A stretch of DNA of 46,709 nucleotides. Origin: Thermoplasmata archaeon (GTDB lineage: Archaea; Thermoplasmatota; Penumbrarchaeia; JAEHCK01; GCA-020356005). Shown in pieces: positions 8,257 to 17,700 of this stretch. A program made the position numbers and the translations under genes. The stretch is from assembly GCA_020356005.1 (NCBI GenBank), contig CP070629.1, positions 2,844,361-2,891,069 of the forward strand, read 5' to 3'. The notes beneath the pieces are model-generated. The model did not search any database. It was given only the letters and a program-made list of their open reading frames with translations, and was not told the DNA's origin. Position 1 is the stretch's first letter. Each line of letters begins with the position of its first letter.

Positions 8257-10241
8257 TAAACCACCTCCCTCAAAGCGCAAATGCCTTCTGATATTAATTG
8301 CTCGTCGGTAAAATTACGCATTGTGATTGCATTCTCCGGACAGATTGATGCACAGGATCCACAGCCTTTACATGCAGCCAGCACCACCTGGGCCTTCTTA
8401 CCCTTATCGGTTTTTGTTACTGCGATTGCACTATACGGACAAACCTTCTCACAGCTCTTACACCCACAGCATATGTTTATATCCACCTCCGCTGTGATTG
8501 CCTCTGGAATAATAAAACCTCTTGCTAACGGAATTGCAGCATGCGATGCCGATGCATAAGCTTGAGCAATGCTCTCGTTTATATCCGCAGGTGCGTGAGC
8601 AGTACCGCACAGGAAAATGCCGTCAGTAGCAAAATCGATTGGTCGTAATTTAACATGAGCTTCCAAGAAGAATTTGTCCTGCCCAAGTGGTACCTTTAAC
8701 AACTTCGACAGATCTTCAGCCTCAGGATGCTGGACTATGGGAGTTGCCAAAACAATCAGATCCGGATACATCTTCCTATCTATCTGTAGAGTCTCATGGA
8801 AATAATTGATGCATAACTTATTGTCTTCCATGACGACCTCCGGTATTCTCTCCGGTACGAATCTATTGAATTTTACTCGTTTGCCTCTGGCGTCATTATA
8901 CATTAATTCATTATGGACTCCGTAGGTTGTGATGCCGCGGTTAAAAATGGTGACTTCCAGACCACCCGCGCGAGAAGGAGGTGCACGAGCTCCGGTTTCA
9001 CCCTCGGCAGCTTCCGGAGCGCCTCTATCACCTCTGCGCCTTCGATCTCGGCGCTCGCGGCGCCTGCTGCGTCGGCCTTCCCGCGAGTCACCCTCTGATG
9101 GCTCCTCAGCTTGAGCTTCAGCTTGAGCCGCAGGTGCAGCTTCACCCTCAGCACCTGCACCCGGTTCAGCACTGGCCTCTCCACCAGAAGCTATATCCAT
9201 TAGTTTAATGGCATTCTTAACGGAAATTGTACAGCATATTCTTGAACAGTACAATTTATCCTGGCCACGAGCTCCCGCGCATTGAATAAATGCCACTGAT
9301 TTTAAATTCTCAGGCAGCTTATTTTCTTTTACCAAATTTTCAAATTCAACCTGAGTTACTACGTTCGGGAATTCACCGTAGCCGTACAGTCCTTTTGGTT
9401 TGTACTCCTCAGAACCTGTTGCAATAATAATAGTACCAATTTTTAATTCCTGTTCTTTTCCATCTTTATCAGCAATCGTTGCTTCATAATTTCCAATGTA
9501 ACCTTTGAGTTCTTTTAATGTTGTCGATAAATTTAAATGAATTTTTTGATTATCTTTTACTTCTTGAATTAAGCCCTGGATGGATTCATTTGCATCTTTT
9601 CCAGTTTGATATAAGGTGTGAAGGTTTCTCACAAATCCTCCAAGCTCTGCATCCTTTTCTATTAGGTGAGTATCGAATCCCATATTACCTAATGATTTAG
9701 CAGCGGTCATTCCAGAGACACCGCCCCCAATAACAAGAGCAGTAGGTTCAACATCAACCTTTACTTCTTCTTGAGGCTGGAGTAAAGCAGCCCGTGCCAC
9801 CCCCATTCTGATTAATTCCTTTGCTTTCTCTGTAGCCAGTTCACCCTCTTTCATATGTACCCATGAACACTGTTCGCGAATATTTACAAAATTGAATAAA
9901 TATTTATTTAATCCAGCTTCTTCGCATGTTGCCTGGAAAAGCGGTTGATGAGTCCGCGGTGTACAGCTCGCTACTATTACTCTATTCAAATTGTGCTTTT
10001 TTATTGCTTCCTTTATGGCAGTTAATCCATCAGAAGCGCAAGTGAACAAATTATTTTCGGCATAAACCACAAATGGTAAGGTTTTAGCATATTCCGCTAC
10101 ATCAGGTACATCGACGAATCCACCTATATTCACACCGCAGTGGCAAACGAATACTCCAATCCGAGGTTTATCCTGACTTTTAATTGCTTTTTCTGCCTCT
10201 TCGGGTATTGTTTCTTGAGTCTCAACTTCTTCTGGAGTCAT
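8256..10241 (-). CDS. hdrA: Classical-length HdrA (C-terminal half of a split two-module HdrA) with low-complexity insert
   Basis: A 661-residue protein matching classical HdrA in length and order: RIGVFVCHCG near 27-36, Rossmann GGGVSG near 172, CSRICCT near 332, and two C-terminal [4Fe-4S] motifs (CCGCKSCEKVC near 591, CKGCGSCASIC near 624). It corresponds to module 2 of the 1000-residue HdrA proteins nearby; the gene just upstream supplies module 1. Residues of about 351-427 are an Ala/Glu/Gly-rich then Arg-rich low-complexity insert absent from all the paralogues, and the DNA there (about 8961-9191) is clearly more GC-rich than its surroundings. Start ATG 10241 overlaps the upstream stop (TAATG) after GGGGGGTGA. 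Confidence 0.93.
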   Translation of the reverse strand: MTPEEVETQETIPEEAEKAIKSQDKPRIGVFVCHCGVNIGGFVDVPDVAEYAKTLPFVVYAENNLFTCASDGLTAIKEAIKKHNLNRVIVASCTPRTHQPLFQATCEEAGLNKYLFNFVNIREQCSWVHMKEGELATEKAKELIRMGVARAALLQPQEEVKVDVEPTALVIGGGVSGMTAAKSLGNMGFDTHLIEKDAELGGFVRNLHTLYQTGKDANESIQGLIQEVKDNQKIHLNLSTTLKELKGYIGNYEATIADKDGKEQELKIGTIIIATGSEEYKPKGLYGYGEFPNVVTQVEFENLVKENKLPENLKSVAFIQCAGARGQDKLYCSRICCTISVKNAIKLMDIASGGEASAEPGAGAEGEAAPAAQAEAQAEEPSEGDSREGRRSRRRERRDRRRRGDRGAPEAAEGETGARAPPSRAGGLEVTIFNRGITTYGVHNELMYNDARGKRVKFNRFVPERIPEVVMEDNKLCINYFHETLQIDRKMYPDLIVLATPIVQHPEAEDLSKLLKVPLGQDKFFLEAHVKLRPIDFATDGIFLCGTAHAPADINESIAQAYASASHAAIPLARGFIIPEAITAEVDINICCGCKSCEKVCPYSAIAVTKTDKGKKAQVVLAACKGCGSCASICPENAITMRNFTDEQLISEGICALREVV

Positions 10242-11536
10242 TATGTCTCACCCCCCGATGTTACGGTCTCCACAGCCCTTTCCGCTGCACCTGATGCCTC
10301 TGCTACTGCTTCCGGAATGTCCATAGGTTCATGACAATATCCTGCAATGAATACTCCCTTTTTATCGGTATCCATTGGTGCCAAAAGCTTATTTGGAGTA
10401 TCAAGAAATCCAAATTCATTAACCTTGATACCAAGCATATCTGCAATAGTCTTTGCATCAGCTCTTGGTACGAGGGTTGTGGCTAGCACAACAAGATCAA
10501 CTTCCTTTTCCGTTTGTTTTCCGCCAACATCATAAACTATGATGGGATTATTATTATCAGGATTTTCACGAACGGTTGCATCTGAATTAATATAAGTCAC
10601 ATTGTAGTCCTTTTTTGCCCGTTCCATATATTCATTAAATCCTTTACCAAAAGTTCGCAGGTCCTTATAAAAAATAAATGATTCAATGTCGTCATGATGC
10701 TCATATGCCAGCATTGCCTCTTTCGTGGAATGCATACAGCATACACTGCAGCAGTACGCATGTCGTTGCAGATTGCGTGAACCCACGCACTGAATAAATC
10801 CAATTCTTTTGGGTCGGACCTGGTCGGACCGGCGCTCAATATGTCCGCCGGTGGGACCCGCTGCATTGATTAATCTCTCGAATTCCAATGCTGTGTATAC
10901 ATTGGGATATTTGGGATATCCATATTCAGGCGCATCTGATGGATTCCAAACGTCAAAACCTGTGGCGACAATAATTGCCCCCACATCTAATTCTACGATT
11001 TCATCCTGCTGTTCGTAATCAATTGCTCCGGCTTTACATTTTTTTTCACAAATCTTACACTTGCCCTTCTTGAAAAAAATACAGTTTTCTGCATCAATTG
11101 TCATTATTCGAGGTACAGCTTGCAGAAATGGAATATAAATCGCCTTCCGTAAACCCAGTCCCATCTCAAATTCACTGGGTACCCGTGCAGGACATTTCTC
11201 CATACAATCCCCACACCCGGTACATTTGTCCTCATCAACATAGCGCGCCTTTTTAATAACTTTAACATTGAAGTTCGGGGCCTCACCTGTTACTTCCTGT
11301 ACTTCAGAATATGCATAAACATTAATATTTTCATGCCTGTAGCAATCAGCCATTTTCGGCGCTAAAATACAGATAGAACAGTCATTTGTGGGGAATGTTT
11401 TATCCAGTTGAGCCATCCTACCGCCGATACTCGGTGTTTTTTCTACCAAAGCAACATTTAAACCTCGTTCCGCGAGATCTAAAGAGGCCTGTATACCTGC
11501 AATACCGCCCCCGATCACTAAAACGTTTTTAACCAT
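10241..11536 (-). CDS. hdrA: HdrA N-terminal FAD/ferredoxin module as a separate gene
   Basis: A 431-residue FAD protein equal to module 1 of the two-module HdrAs: GGGIAGIQASLDLA at the N-terminus, the conserved FPTNDCSICILAPK segment, a ferredoxin motif CTGCGDCMEKC, a second motif of the form C-x7-C-x2-C-x3-C (CIFFKKGKCKICEKKC), and CSVCCMHS. It ends where module 2 would begin, and the next gene starts with module 2, so this is a fission of the fused form. The second cysteine motif matches that of the HdrA at 18971-22000 rather than the CIGCGIC type of the others. ATG 11536 has AGGAGGAAGG upstream. First full gene of the downstream operon. Confidence 0.92.
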   Translation of the reverse strand: MVKNVLVIGGGIAGIQASLDLAERGLNVALVEKTPSIGGRMAQLDKTFPTNDCSICILAPKMADCYRHENINVYAYSEVQEVTGEAPNFNVKVIKKARYVDEDKCTGCGDCMEKCPARVPSEFEMGLGLRKAIYIPFLQAVPRIMTIDAENCIFFKKGKCKICEKKCKAGAIDYEQQDEIVELDVGAIIVATGFDVWNPSDAPEYGYPKYPNVYTALEFERLINAAGPTGGHIERRSDQVRPKRIGFIQCVGSRNLQRHAYCCSVCCMHSTKEAMLAYEHHDDIESFIFYKDLRTFGKGFNEYMERAKKDYNVTYINSDATVRENPDNNNPIIVYDVGGKQTEKEVDLVVLATTLVPRADAKTIADMLGIKVNEFGFLDTPNKLLAPMDTDKKGVFIAGYCHEPMDIPEAVAEASGAAERAVETVTSGGET

Positions 11537-11553
11537 TGAACCTTCCTCCTAGT

Positions 11554-11726
11554 TTATTTACATTGAATGTAACCCTTGAAACCGATCTCATTTAGAGAAT
11601 TTTCTATTTCAGAACATTCTCCTGGGATTCTAAGCCAAACGATTTTTGTCGCCTCACTGCCCCCATAAATTTGATTTCCAAATTTACTAATCCCGATTTT
11701 TTATTCTGTGTTTGATTTTTAGTCAT
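11554..11726 (-). pseudogene. Small coding-like ORF, apparently frameshifted at a G run
   Basis: From ATG 11726 one frame reads 40 codons to a TAG at 11604. Another frame, open from 11700 to the TAA at 11554, reads convincingly like protein (GGSEATKIVWLRIPG then SEIENSLNEIGFKGY) but has no usual start codon. The frames would join into one 57-residue protein if the run of five G near 11670 had six. Either a small gene broken by a one-base deletion, a sequencing error, or frameshifting. A TATA-like stretch at 11739-11752 could give a leaderless message. It ends 18 bases before the hdrA N-module start. A degenerate copy of the GGEAKI segment follows the frhB stop near 11835. Function unknown. 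Confidence 0.35.
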
Positions 11727-11738
11727 TTCTATTTTGTA

Positions 11739-11752
11739 TTATTATATATTTT
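11739..11752 (-). promoter_or_regulatory. Candidate TATA box for the downstream hdr operon
   Basis: An AT-rich stretch reading AATATATAATAAT on the minus strand lies in the 332-base gap between frhB (ends 11869) and the hdrA N-module gene (starts 11536). It is placed to start transcription near 11720, at the small ORF, giving a transcript that would run on into the downstream hdr operon. The rest of the gap is AT-rich without another clear gene. Confidence 0.35.
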
Positions 11753-11868
11753 GAGGGATTCTGTTTTATTGATTCTTCATATATATATTAATATATTGGG
11801 TGAAAATAATTAAATAATCTCGAGAACTGAATTTTCGCCTCACCACCAAGTCCAAATTGGTATCGTGT

Positions 11869-13098
11869 TCAGGTTACAATCTCCTCATCATGTTTCATTT
11901 GCTTTAAATGTTCGAGCTCTCCCTTTTTTAATTTTTCCAGTGTAAATAATCCTCTTTCGCGCTTTTTTATAGCAAAATATGTTAATTTATCCAATCGGTC
12001 GCTAACAAGAGAATAATTTTTATGAGATTTTGATATTTCCTGAATATAGTTGTTTCTTTTCGCCTCGTTGTACATCATTTTTCCCTCTTCTGTACGAATT
12101 ATTGTCGTTGTATAACCTTCGGGTGAGCCGATGCCACCCATGGAAATGTCCGCAAAATCATTTGTATAATCGGTACAGGCGAAACAGGCAGGTCGAGCAA
12201 GTTTATCTATTTCCTTCAATGGGATATAGATTACATCGTTACTCTTTAATGTGACAATGAAATCTTCACGAATATTAATTTTCTTTATATCCTCCATTTT
12301 GAAACCAAGTCGGTGCTCTATGTATTCTTTTTCAGACCTGTTGAATGAAAAATTCTCCATGCAGAATAGACCTATAGTATATTTTACAACATGTGCTGGC
12401 GTTACACCAAGATTCTGCATTTTACGGATCGTATGGATCTGACAGGGTGTACCAACAACTGCTATTCTTAACAAATCCAAATTTCTTATATTCCCGAGTT
12501 CGCGCATTGCAGGGGAATATGTGGTATAATTTCCAAGCTCTTCAACTTGCGAGGTCCCTATGAATCTTGATCCTGCAGCAGATAGAATCTCCTCATATGT
12601 TGTTGCAATTATCGGTTTTCGCCCAAACGGTCCGGTTTTCTGTGATACTATAGCACCGTCAATCAAGTTACGCTCAAGTAATGCAAGTAGAATCGATGTA
12701 ACGACGCCACCATCAGAACAATTTTCTAAAACTTCCTTTTTTGTTGATATTGCCGTGGTAATTCGCTGATAATTACCTATAGGGAGCTTCCAATTATACT
12801 CTTCTTTAATTTCCTCATCCAGAATACTGATTTGTGGGCATATTAAAAAACATATCCCGCATTTTAGACAATTTTCTTCATCTTTGTAATGTGGCTTACC
12901 TTCCGGACCCATTTCAATTGCCGTTAAATCACCAGCAAAACAGAAAGAAACACAGCCCCCGCACTGACCGCATATACCTGGTTCATGGACCTGCTGGATC
13001 AGATCTTTGAAGGTCTTTGCTTTTTCTTGGCTAGCCTTATCTGTAAAAATCAGCCCCCCATTTTGGTACCATTGTATAGTGGGGTATGTACATCCCAT
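11869..13098 (-). CDS. frhB: FrhB/FpoF-type F420-linked oxidoreductase subunit
   Basis: About 409 residues from the preferred ATG at 13098. N-terminal ferredoxin motifs CGQCGGCVSFC and CLKCGICFLIC are followed by the FrhB catalytic region (CSDGGVVTSILLALLE, VVGTPCQIHTIRKMQ) and the conserved C-terminal segment RPACFACTDYTNDFADISMGG. The family (FrhB, FpoF, FdhB) binds FAD and exchanges electrons with coenzyme F420. Its position at the end of the upstream hdr gene set suggests it feeds or drains the Hdr complex through F420. An upstream in-frame TTG would add 15 hydrophobic residues; ATG 13098 has no Shine-Dalgarno but a TATA-like box about 30 bases upstream, fitting a leaderless internal transcript. 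Confidence 0.88.
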   Translation of the reverse strand: MGCTYPTIQWYQNGGLIFTDKASQEKAKTFKDLIQQVHEPGICGQCGGCVSFCFAGDLTAIEMGPEGKPHYKDEENCLKCGICFLICPQISILDEEIKEEYNWKLPIGNYQRITTAISTKKEVLENCSDGGVVTSILLALLERNLIDGAIVSQKTGPFGRKPIIATTYEEILSAAGSRFIGTSQVEELGNYTTYSPAMRELGNIRNLDLLRIAVVGTPCQIHTIRKMQNLGVTPAHVVKYTIGLFCMENFSFNRSEKEYIEHRLGFKMEDIKKINIREDFIVTLKSNDVIYIPLKEIDKLARPACFACTDYTNDFADISMGGIGSPEGYTTTIIRTEEGKMMYNEAKRNNYIQEISKSHKNYSLVSDRLDKLTYFAIKKRERGLFTLEKLKKGELEHLKQMKHDEEIVT

Positions 13099-13122
13099 AA
13101 TATAAAGCAAATCCAAAATAAT

Positions 13123-13135
13123 GAAATATAAAATA
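13123..13135 (-). promoter_or_regulatory. Candidate internal TATA box before frhB
   Basis: The minus strand reads TATTTTATATTTC in the short gap after the HdrD-like gene. A start about 25 bases downstream would fall within a few bases of the frhB ATG at 13098, which lacks a Shine-Dalgarno, so frhB may have its own leaderless message besides operon readthrough. Confidence 0.35.
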
Positions 13136-13150
13136 ATAACCAATCAAATA

Positions 13151-14293
13151 TCATTCCAGGGTCTTTGAGAAAAATATGGTGGCATCTTCGATGGGTATAT
13201 CAACCTCTTCTTCCAGACCCGGGAATTTTTTCCAGGTGGAGCATTTGAAATGCAGCCAGCATTTGGGGCAAAATGTAAGCATTTTTTGTGCACCTGTTTT
13301 CTTTGCCTCTTTTAATCGTTCGATTTGCATCTGTTTCGATGACGCTTCGCATGTAGCAAAGGCACTTACGCCGCAGCATGTAGATTTATTACGACTGCGT
13401 TCCATTTCTACAAGCTCGGCCCCGGTTTCCTTGATCATGTCTCTTGGATCGTCGTAGATTCCGAGGTGGCGACCGAGTCTGCACGGATCATGGAAGGTAA
13501 CCTTTCCATCCAGGTCTTTATGCTGTAATTTGTCCTGATCAATCAGATCTAAAATCAGTTCAGAGATATGCAGAACCTCGAAACCCAGGTCGCCGGCTAT
13601 ATCCTTATAATCGAATTCGAATGTGCGCATGCCTTCAGGACAGGTAAAAACAACCTGCTTGGCCCCCGAGGCCTTTATTACTTCAAGGTTCTTTTCCATC
13701 AATTTCTCAAAATGCTCTTCATTTCCTGTCCAGTTCAAATCGTGTCCGCAGCAAACCTCATCGTTGCTTACTGCAGGGGTTATGCCAGCACTGTTCATGA
13801 TTTTAACTGCGGCTACAAGAATTCCGCTTGTTTTTATTTCCCGTTCCTCGAAGATGTAATCGAAATGAGCTGTACAGCCTGTGAAGAAATAGATATCGCC
13901 CTTTTCAGCGACCTTTAAATCGTCAGTCACCCAGCTTAAACGGTTCTGTTTAAGTTCCGGTGAGGTCATTATCCGCCCCATGGTCTGTAAGAGCCCGCCT
14001 TTCGAGCACACCGGTAAGGCGCCGTGAATCACGGCTTCCGATCGCATACCTCTAATAAATTCAGTAAAATCGACTTTATAAGGACACATATCATTACACA
14101 GGCCACAGGTGAGACAGGACCATATGTCCTTTTCCTTTGCCAATCCTTCCAGACCAGCCTGGGCCTTTACAACAATAAGCCTGGGAGCGAATTCGGAATT
14201 AATTTCTGCAACAGGGCAAACACTGGTACATTTACCGCATTCCACGCAATCGAATGCGCCTGTATCTTCGATTAGTTCATCTATTGCTGACAT
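13151..14293 (-). CDS. HdrD-like (HdrC-HdrB fusion) CCG-domain iron-sulfur protein
   Basis: 380 residues. Two N-terminal [4Fe-4S] motifs (CVECGKCTSVC near 16, CLTCGLCNDMC near 60) form an HdrC-like part. Two CCG domains follow, as in HdrB/HdrD. The second is complete (FHDPCRLGRH, STCCGV, then FCPKCW); the first has CCGHDLNW but ends in CPEG instead of CPxC, so it lacks one cluster ligand. In HdrB/HdrD the CCG domains hold noncubane [4Fe-4S] clusters that reduce disulfides; related proteins reduce or oxidise other substrates. The ATG at 14293 lies 12 bases after the upstream mvhD stop with GAGAGTGA before it; a TTG at 14308 is the alternative. It is the only candidate terminal acceptor subunit of the Hdr complexes in view. 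Confidence 0.87.
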   Translation of the reverse strand: MSAIDELIEDTGAFDCVECGKCTSVCPVAEINSEFAPRLIVVKAQAGLEGLAKEKDIWSCLTCGLCNDMCPYKVDFTEFIRGMRSEAVIHGALPVCSKGGLLQTMGRIMTSPELKQNRLSWVTDDLKVAEKGDIYFFTGCTAHFDYIFEEREIKTSGILVAAVKIMNSAGITPAVSNDEVCCGHDLNWTGNEEHFEKLMEKNLEVIKASGAKQVVFTCPEGMRTFEFDYKDIAGDLGFEVLHISELILDLIDQDKLQHKDLDGKVTFHDPCRLGRHLGIYDDPRDMIKETGAELVEMERSRNKSTCCGVSAFATCEASSKQMQIERLKEAKKTGAQKMLTFCPKCWLHFKCSTWKKFPGLEEEVDIPIEDATIFFSKTLE

Positions 14294-14304
14294 TGTAGTC
14301 ACTC

Positions 14305-14787
14305 TCAAGACTGAGCAATGTAAATTTTGTTTTTACCTAGTTTTTCTATCTGTTCCTTGAAATCCTTGACAGTCTCTGCGAATCTGGTTCCCTCTGATGC
14401 AGAGACCCATTCGAGTCTTAATCTTCTTGAATCGATGCCGATCATGTCCATTAATTTTTTAAGAGTATTAATTCTGACTTCCGCCTTTTCATTTCCCGAT
14501 ATGTAATGGCAGTCCCCGATATGACAGCCGCAAACGAGCACACCATCGATGCCCAGCTCGAAAGCATGCAGTAAGAATTCGGGTTCTATTCTACCGGTAC
14601 ACATGACTCTAATGATTTTAACATTCGGGGGGTATTGGAGCCGGCTGACACCCGCCAGGTCAGCACCGGCGTAGGAGCACCAGTTACAGCAGAATGCAAT
14701 CAAGTTTATGGGTTCACCTGGCGGGGGTGTCTGAGCTTCATGGTGTTCTGAATCTGCTGGGGGTTTTGTACTCGCTTCACCTGCCAT
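14305..14787 (-). CDS. mvhD: Stand-alone MvhD
   Basis: 160 residues: a short Pro-rich polar N-terminus and one MvhD domain with [17 protein letters not shown] and CGCHIGDCHY. Unlike the three other complete copies it has no winged-helix extension and matches the usual family length. ATG 14787 is 2 bases beyond the stop of the upstream hdrA (14790-14792) with GGGGGCTGATT as ribosome binding site. It lies between an HdrA and the HdrD-like protein and presumably links them to an electron donor. Confidence 0.93.
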   Translation of the reverse strand: MAGEASTKPPADSEHHEAQTPPPGEPINLIAFCCNWCSYAGADLAGVSRLQYPPNVKIIRVMCTGRIEPEFLLHAFELGIDGVLVCGCHIGDCHYISGNEKAEVRINTLKKLMDMIGIDSRRLRLEWVSASEGTRFAETVKDFKEQIEKLGKNKIYIAQS

Positions 14788-14789
14788 AG

Positions 14790-17700
14790 TTAATCAGCCC
14801 CCGATGTGGATGCACCAGTTTGTGCCTCCTCTGCAGGCTTACTTGATTCCCTCTTTAGTTCTTCCGCTGCAGATTCGACCATAGATAAAATTTGATCATT
14901 TTTGAAATGCAATGTAGTAATCGCGCCATTGCAGCATGCTACAGCACATGCGCCGCAGCCTTTGCACAGTGCCTTGTTTATTTCAGATACTAATTTGCCA
15001 CTTCCTTTTTCTACCAGTGAAGGCGCGTGATATTCACATATTTCCTCACATGTCCCGCAGCCGATACATTTAAACTCGTCGACAACCGATATTGCTGAAT
15101 AGGCTTCCATGATCCTTTTTGAGAGCACGGTACACGCCCTGGATACAGCTGCGTTTGCTTCAGAGATGCATTCATTGAAGAATTTTGGAGAATGCGCAAG
15201 CCCGGCCAGAAATACACCTTCTGTTGCGAATTCTACAGGCCGCAGTTTCATATGCGCCTCCAGGAAGAACTTATCTTTGCTCAAGGGTACTTTCAGCATC
15301 TGGGCCAGGTCGTAATTACCCTCGTTTGGTAACGTGGCCGGACTCAGAATTAAATAATCTGGATAAAGAGCTACATCTTCCTGAATGAAATGGTCTAGAA
15401 CCTCAATTTTAATACCATCACCATCTTTCGAGACCTTGGGTTTTGTCTCGTTATCAAAGCGAATGAACAAAACACCTTCCCGGGTTGCATCCTCATAATA
15501 AATCTCCCTGAAACCATATGTGCGCATATCTTTGAATAGAATGTAGACCTTAGAATCAGGATGTAATTCTCTGATCTTTAAAGCATTTTTTATCGCATGG
15601 GTGCAGCATATACGGCTGCAATAGGGTCGGTGCTCCTCTCTGGAACCGACACACTGAATCATTACGAATTCTTTACCTTTCACTTTGCCTTCATTTAACA
15701 GTTCGCCGAATTCAAGTTGAGTTAAAATCCGGTCATGTTCTCCATACATGTACTCTTCAGGTTTGTATTCTTTTCCGCCTGTAGCGACAATAACAACACC
15801 CGTTTTGAGGGTCTCTTTGTTACCATTAACATTTAACTCAGCTTCATAATTTCCAACGAATCCGGAGAAGTTTTCAAGTGTCGTGTTCAAATAAACTTTG
15901 ATCTTATCATTGGAATCGATTTTACTTTTGAGTTCAGTCAGATATTTTCGTATATCTTCTCCTCTCAATCCATAATGAAGACGATTTACAATACCACCGA
16001 GTTTATCTGTTTTTTCAATTAAATAAGCGTCATAACCTTCTTCAGCTATCATCAATGCTGCGTTCATGCCGGTAACACCGCCACCTATGATTATCGCCGA
16101 AGGTGAAATCTCAATTTCACTTTTGGGGAGCGGTTCAAGTAATCTTGCTCTCGCAACGGCCATTCTTACGAGTGCTTTGGCTTTATCTGTAGCCTTATCG
16201 GGTTCATGCATATGTACCCAGGAACATTGATCACGAATGTTGGCCATTTCGAACAAATACGGGTTCAGCCCCGCACCACGTATGGTATTCTGGAAAAGTG
16301 GCCCGTGGGTTCTGGGAGTACACGATGCGACTATCACCCTGTTCAGATTTTGCTCCTGTGCGATCTGCTTGATCTTTTCCTGGGTGTCCTGTGAGCATGT
16401 ATAAAGGTTGTGCTCTGCATAAACTACGTTGGGTAAAGTTTTAACATACTCGACAACTTCAGGTACATCCACAACCCCACCGATGTTTATGCCGCAGTGG
16501 CAAACGAACACACCGATACGTGGGTCCTGCCCACCAATATCTATTTCCTCTGGAAATGTTTTTTCAACCACCAGGGTATCGCGCTGGCCTGAAACCAGTG
16601 CCGAGGCATGGGCAGCCGCGCCGCTGGCCTGGGCAACTGTTCCGGGAATGTCTTTGGGTGCCTCGAACGCACCTGCAACAAATATCCCTGGTATATTCGT
16701 TGAAGTCGGATTGAAAATATCAGTATCACAGAAATTGAATTCATTGAGATTTATGCCGAACTTTTCTGCCAGGTTCTTAGCATCTTTGGGGAACACCATC
16801 CCTACGGAGAGTACAACCAAATCGAACTCCTCACTTTTCATTTCTCCATCCTTAATGTAGTTCAATATTAGATTTTGCGTTTTCGGATCCTGGCTAACAT
16901 CTGCAATTCGATTGTTCCGTGTGAACAATATCCCGTGTTCCTGCTCCGCGCGTATATAATAATCATCAAATTCCTTGCCATATGCACGCATATCCATGAA
17001 GAAAATATGGGCCTGCAGGCCCTGGTTGTGCTCCTGTGCTATAACCGCCTCTTTGATAGCGAACATGCAACAAACAGATGAACAGTATGGATTACCGATA
17101 CTTCTGTCACGTGAGCCGACACATTGAATGAATGCGACTTTTTTAGGCATCTTACCGTCAGAGGGCCTCAATACCAATCCTCTGTACGGACCGGTAGCGC
17201 TCAGCATCCTCTCCAGCTGCGGAGAAGAAATGACATTCGGGAATAGGCCAAATCCGTATTCCCTTCTCATCAGCTCAAGATTAAATTCATCAAAACCCGG
17301 TGATACAATTATTGCCCCCACATTGAGCTCACGCTCTTCATCACTTTGAGCATATTCAATCGCATTTGCTTTACACTGCGACTCGCATATCCCGCAGCCG
17401 ATGCAATGTTCCATATCGATAGTATGAGTCGGCGGTACAGCCTGGGGATATCTAACATAAATTGCCTTGCGGAGCTTCATGCCTTTATTATATGAATCGG
17501 GTACTTCTATAGGACAGAATAAGGTACAGATACCGCAGCCTGTACATTTATCTTCACGCACTCGCCGTGCTGTTTTTGTCACTTTAATTGTGAAATTACC
17601 TGCCTCACCTTTAACATCCTTAATTGAGCTGTTGGTCAGCAGTTCGATATTGTGATGCCGGCCTGTCTCCACAAGTTTGGGTGCCATAATGCACATTGCA

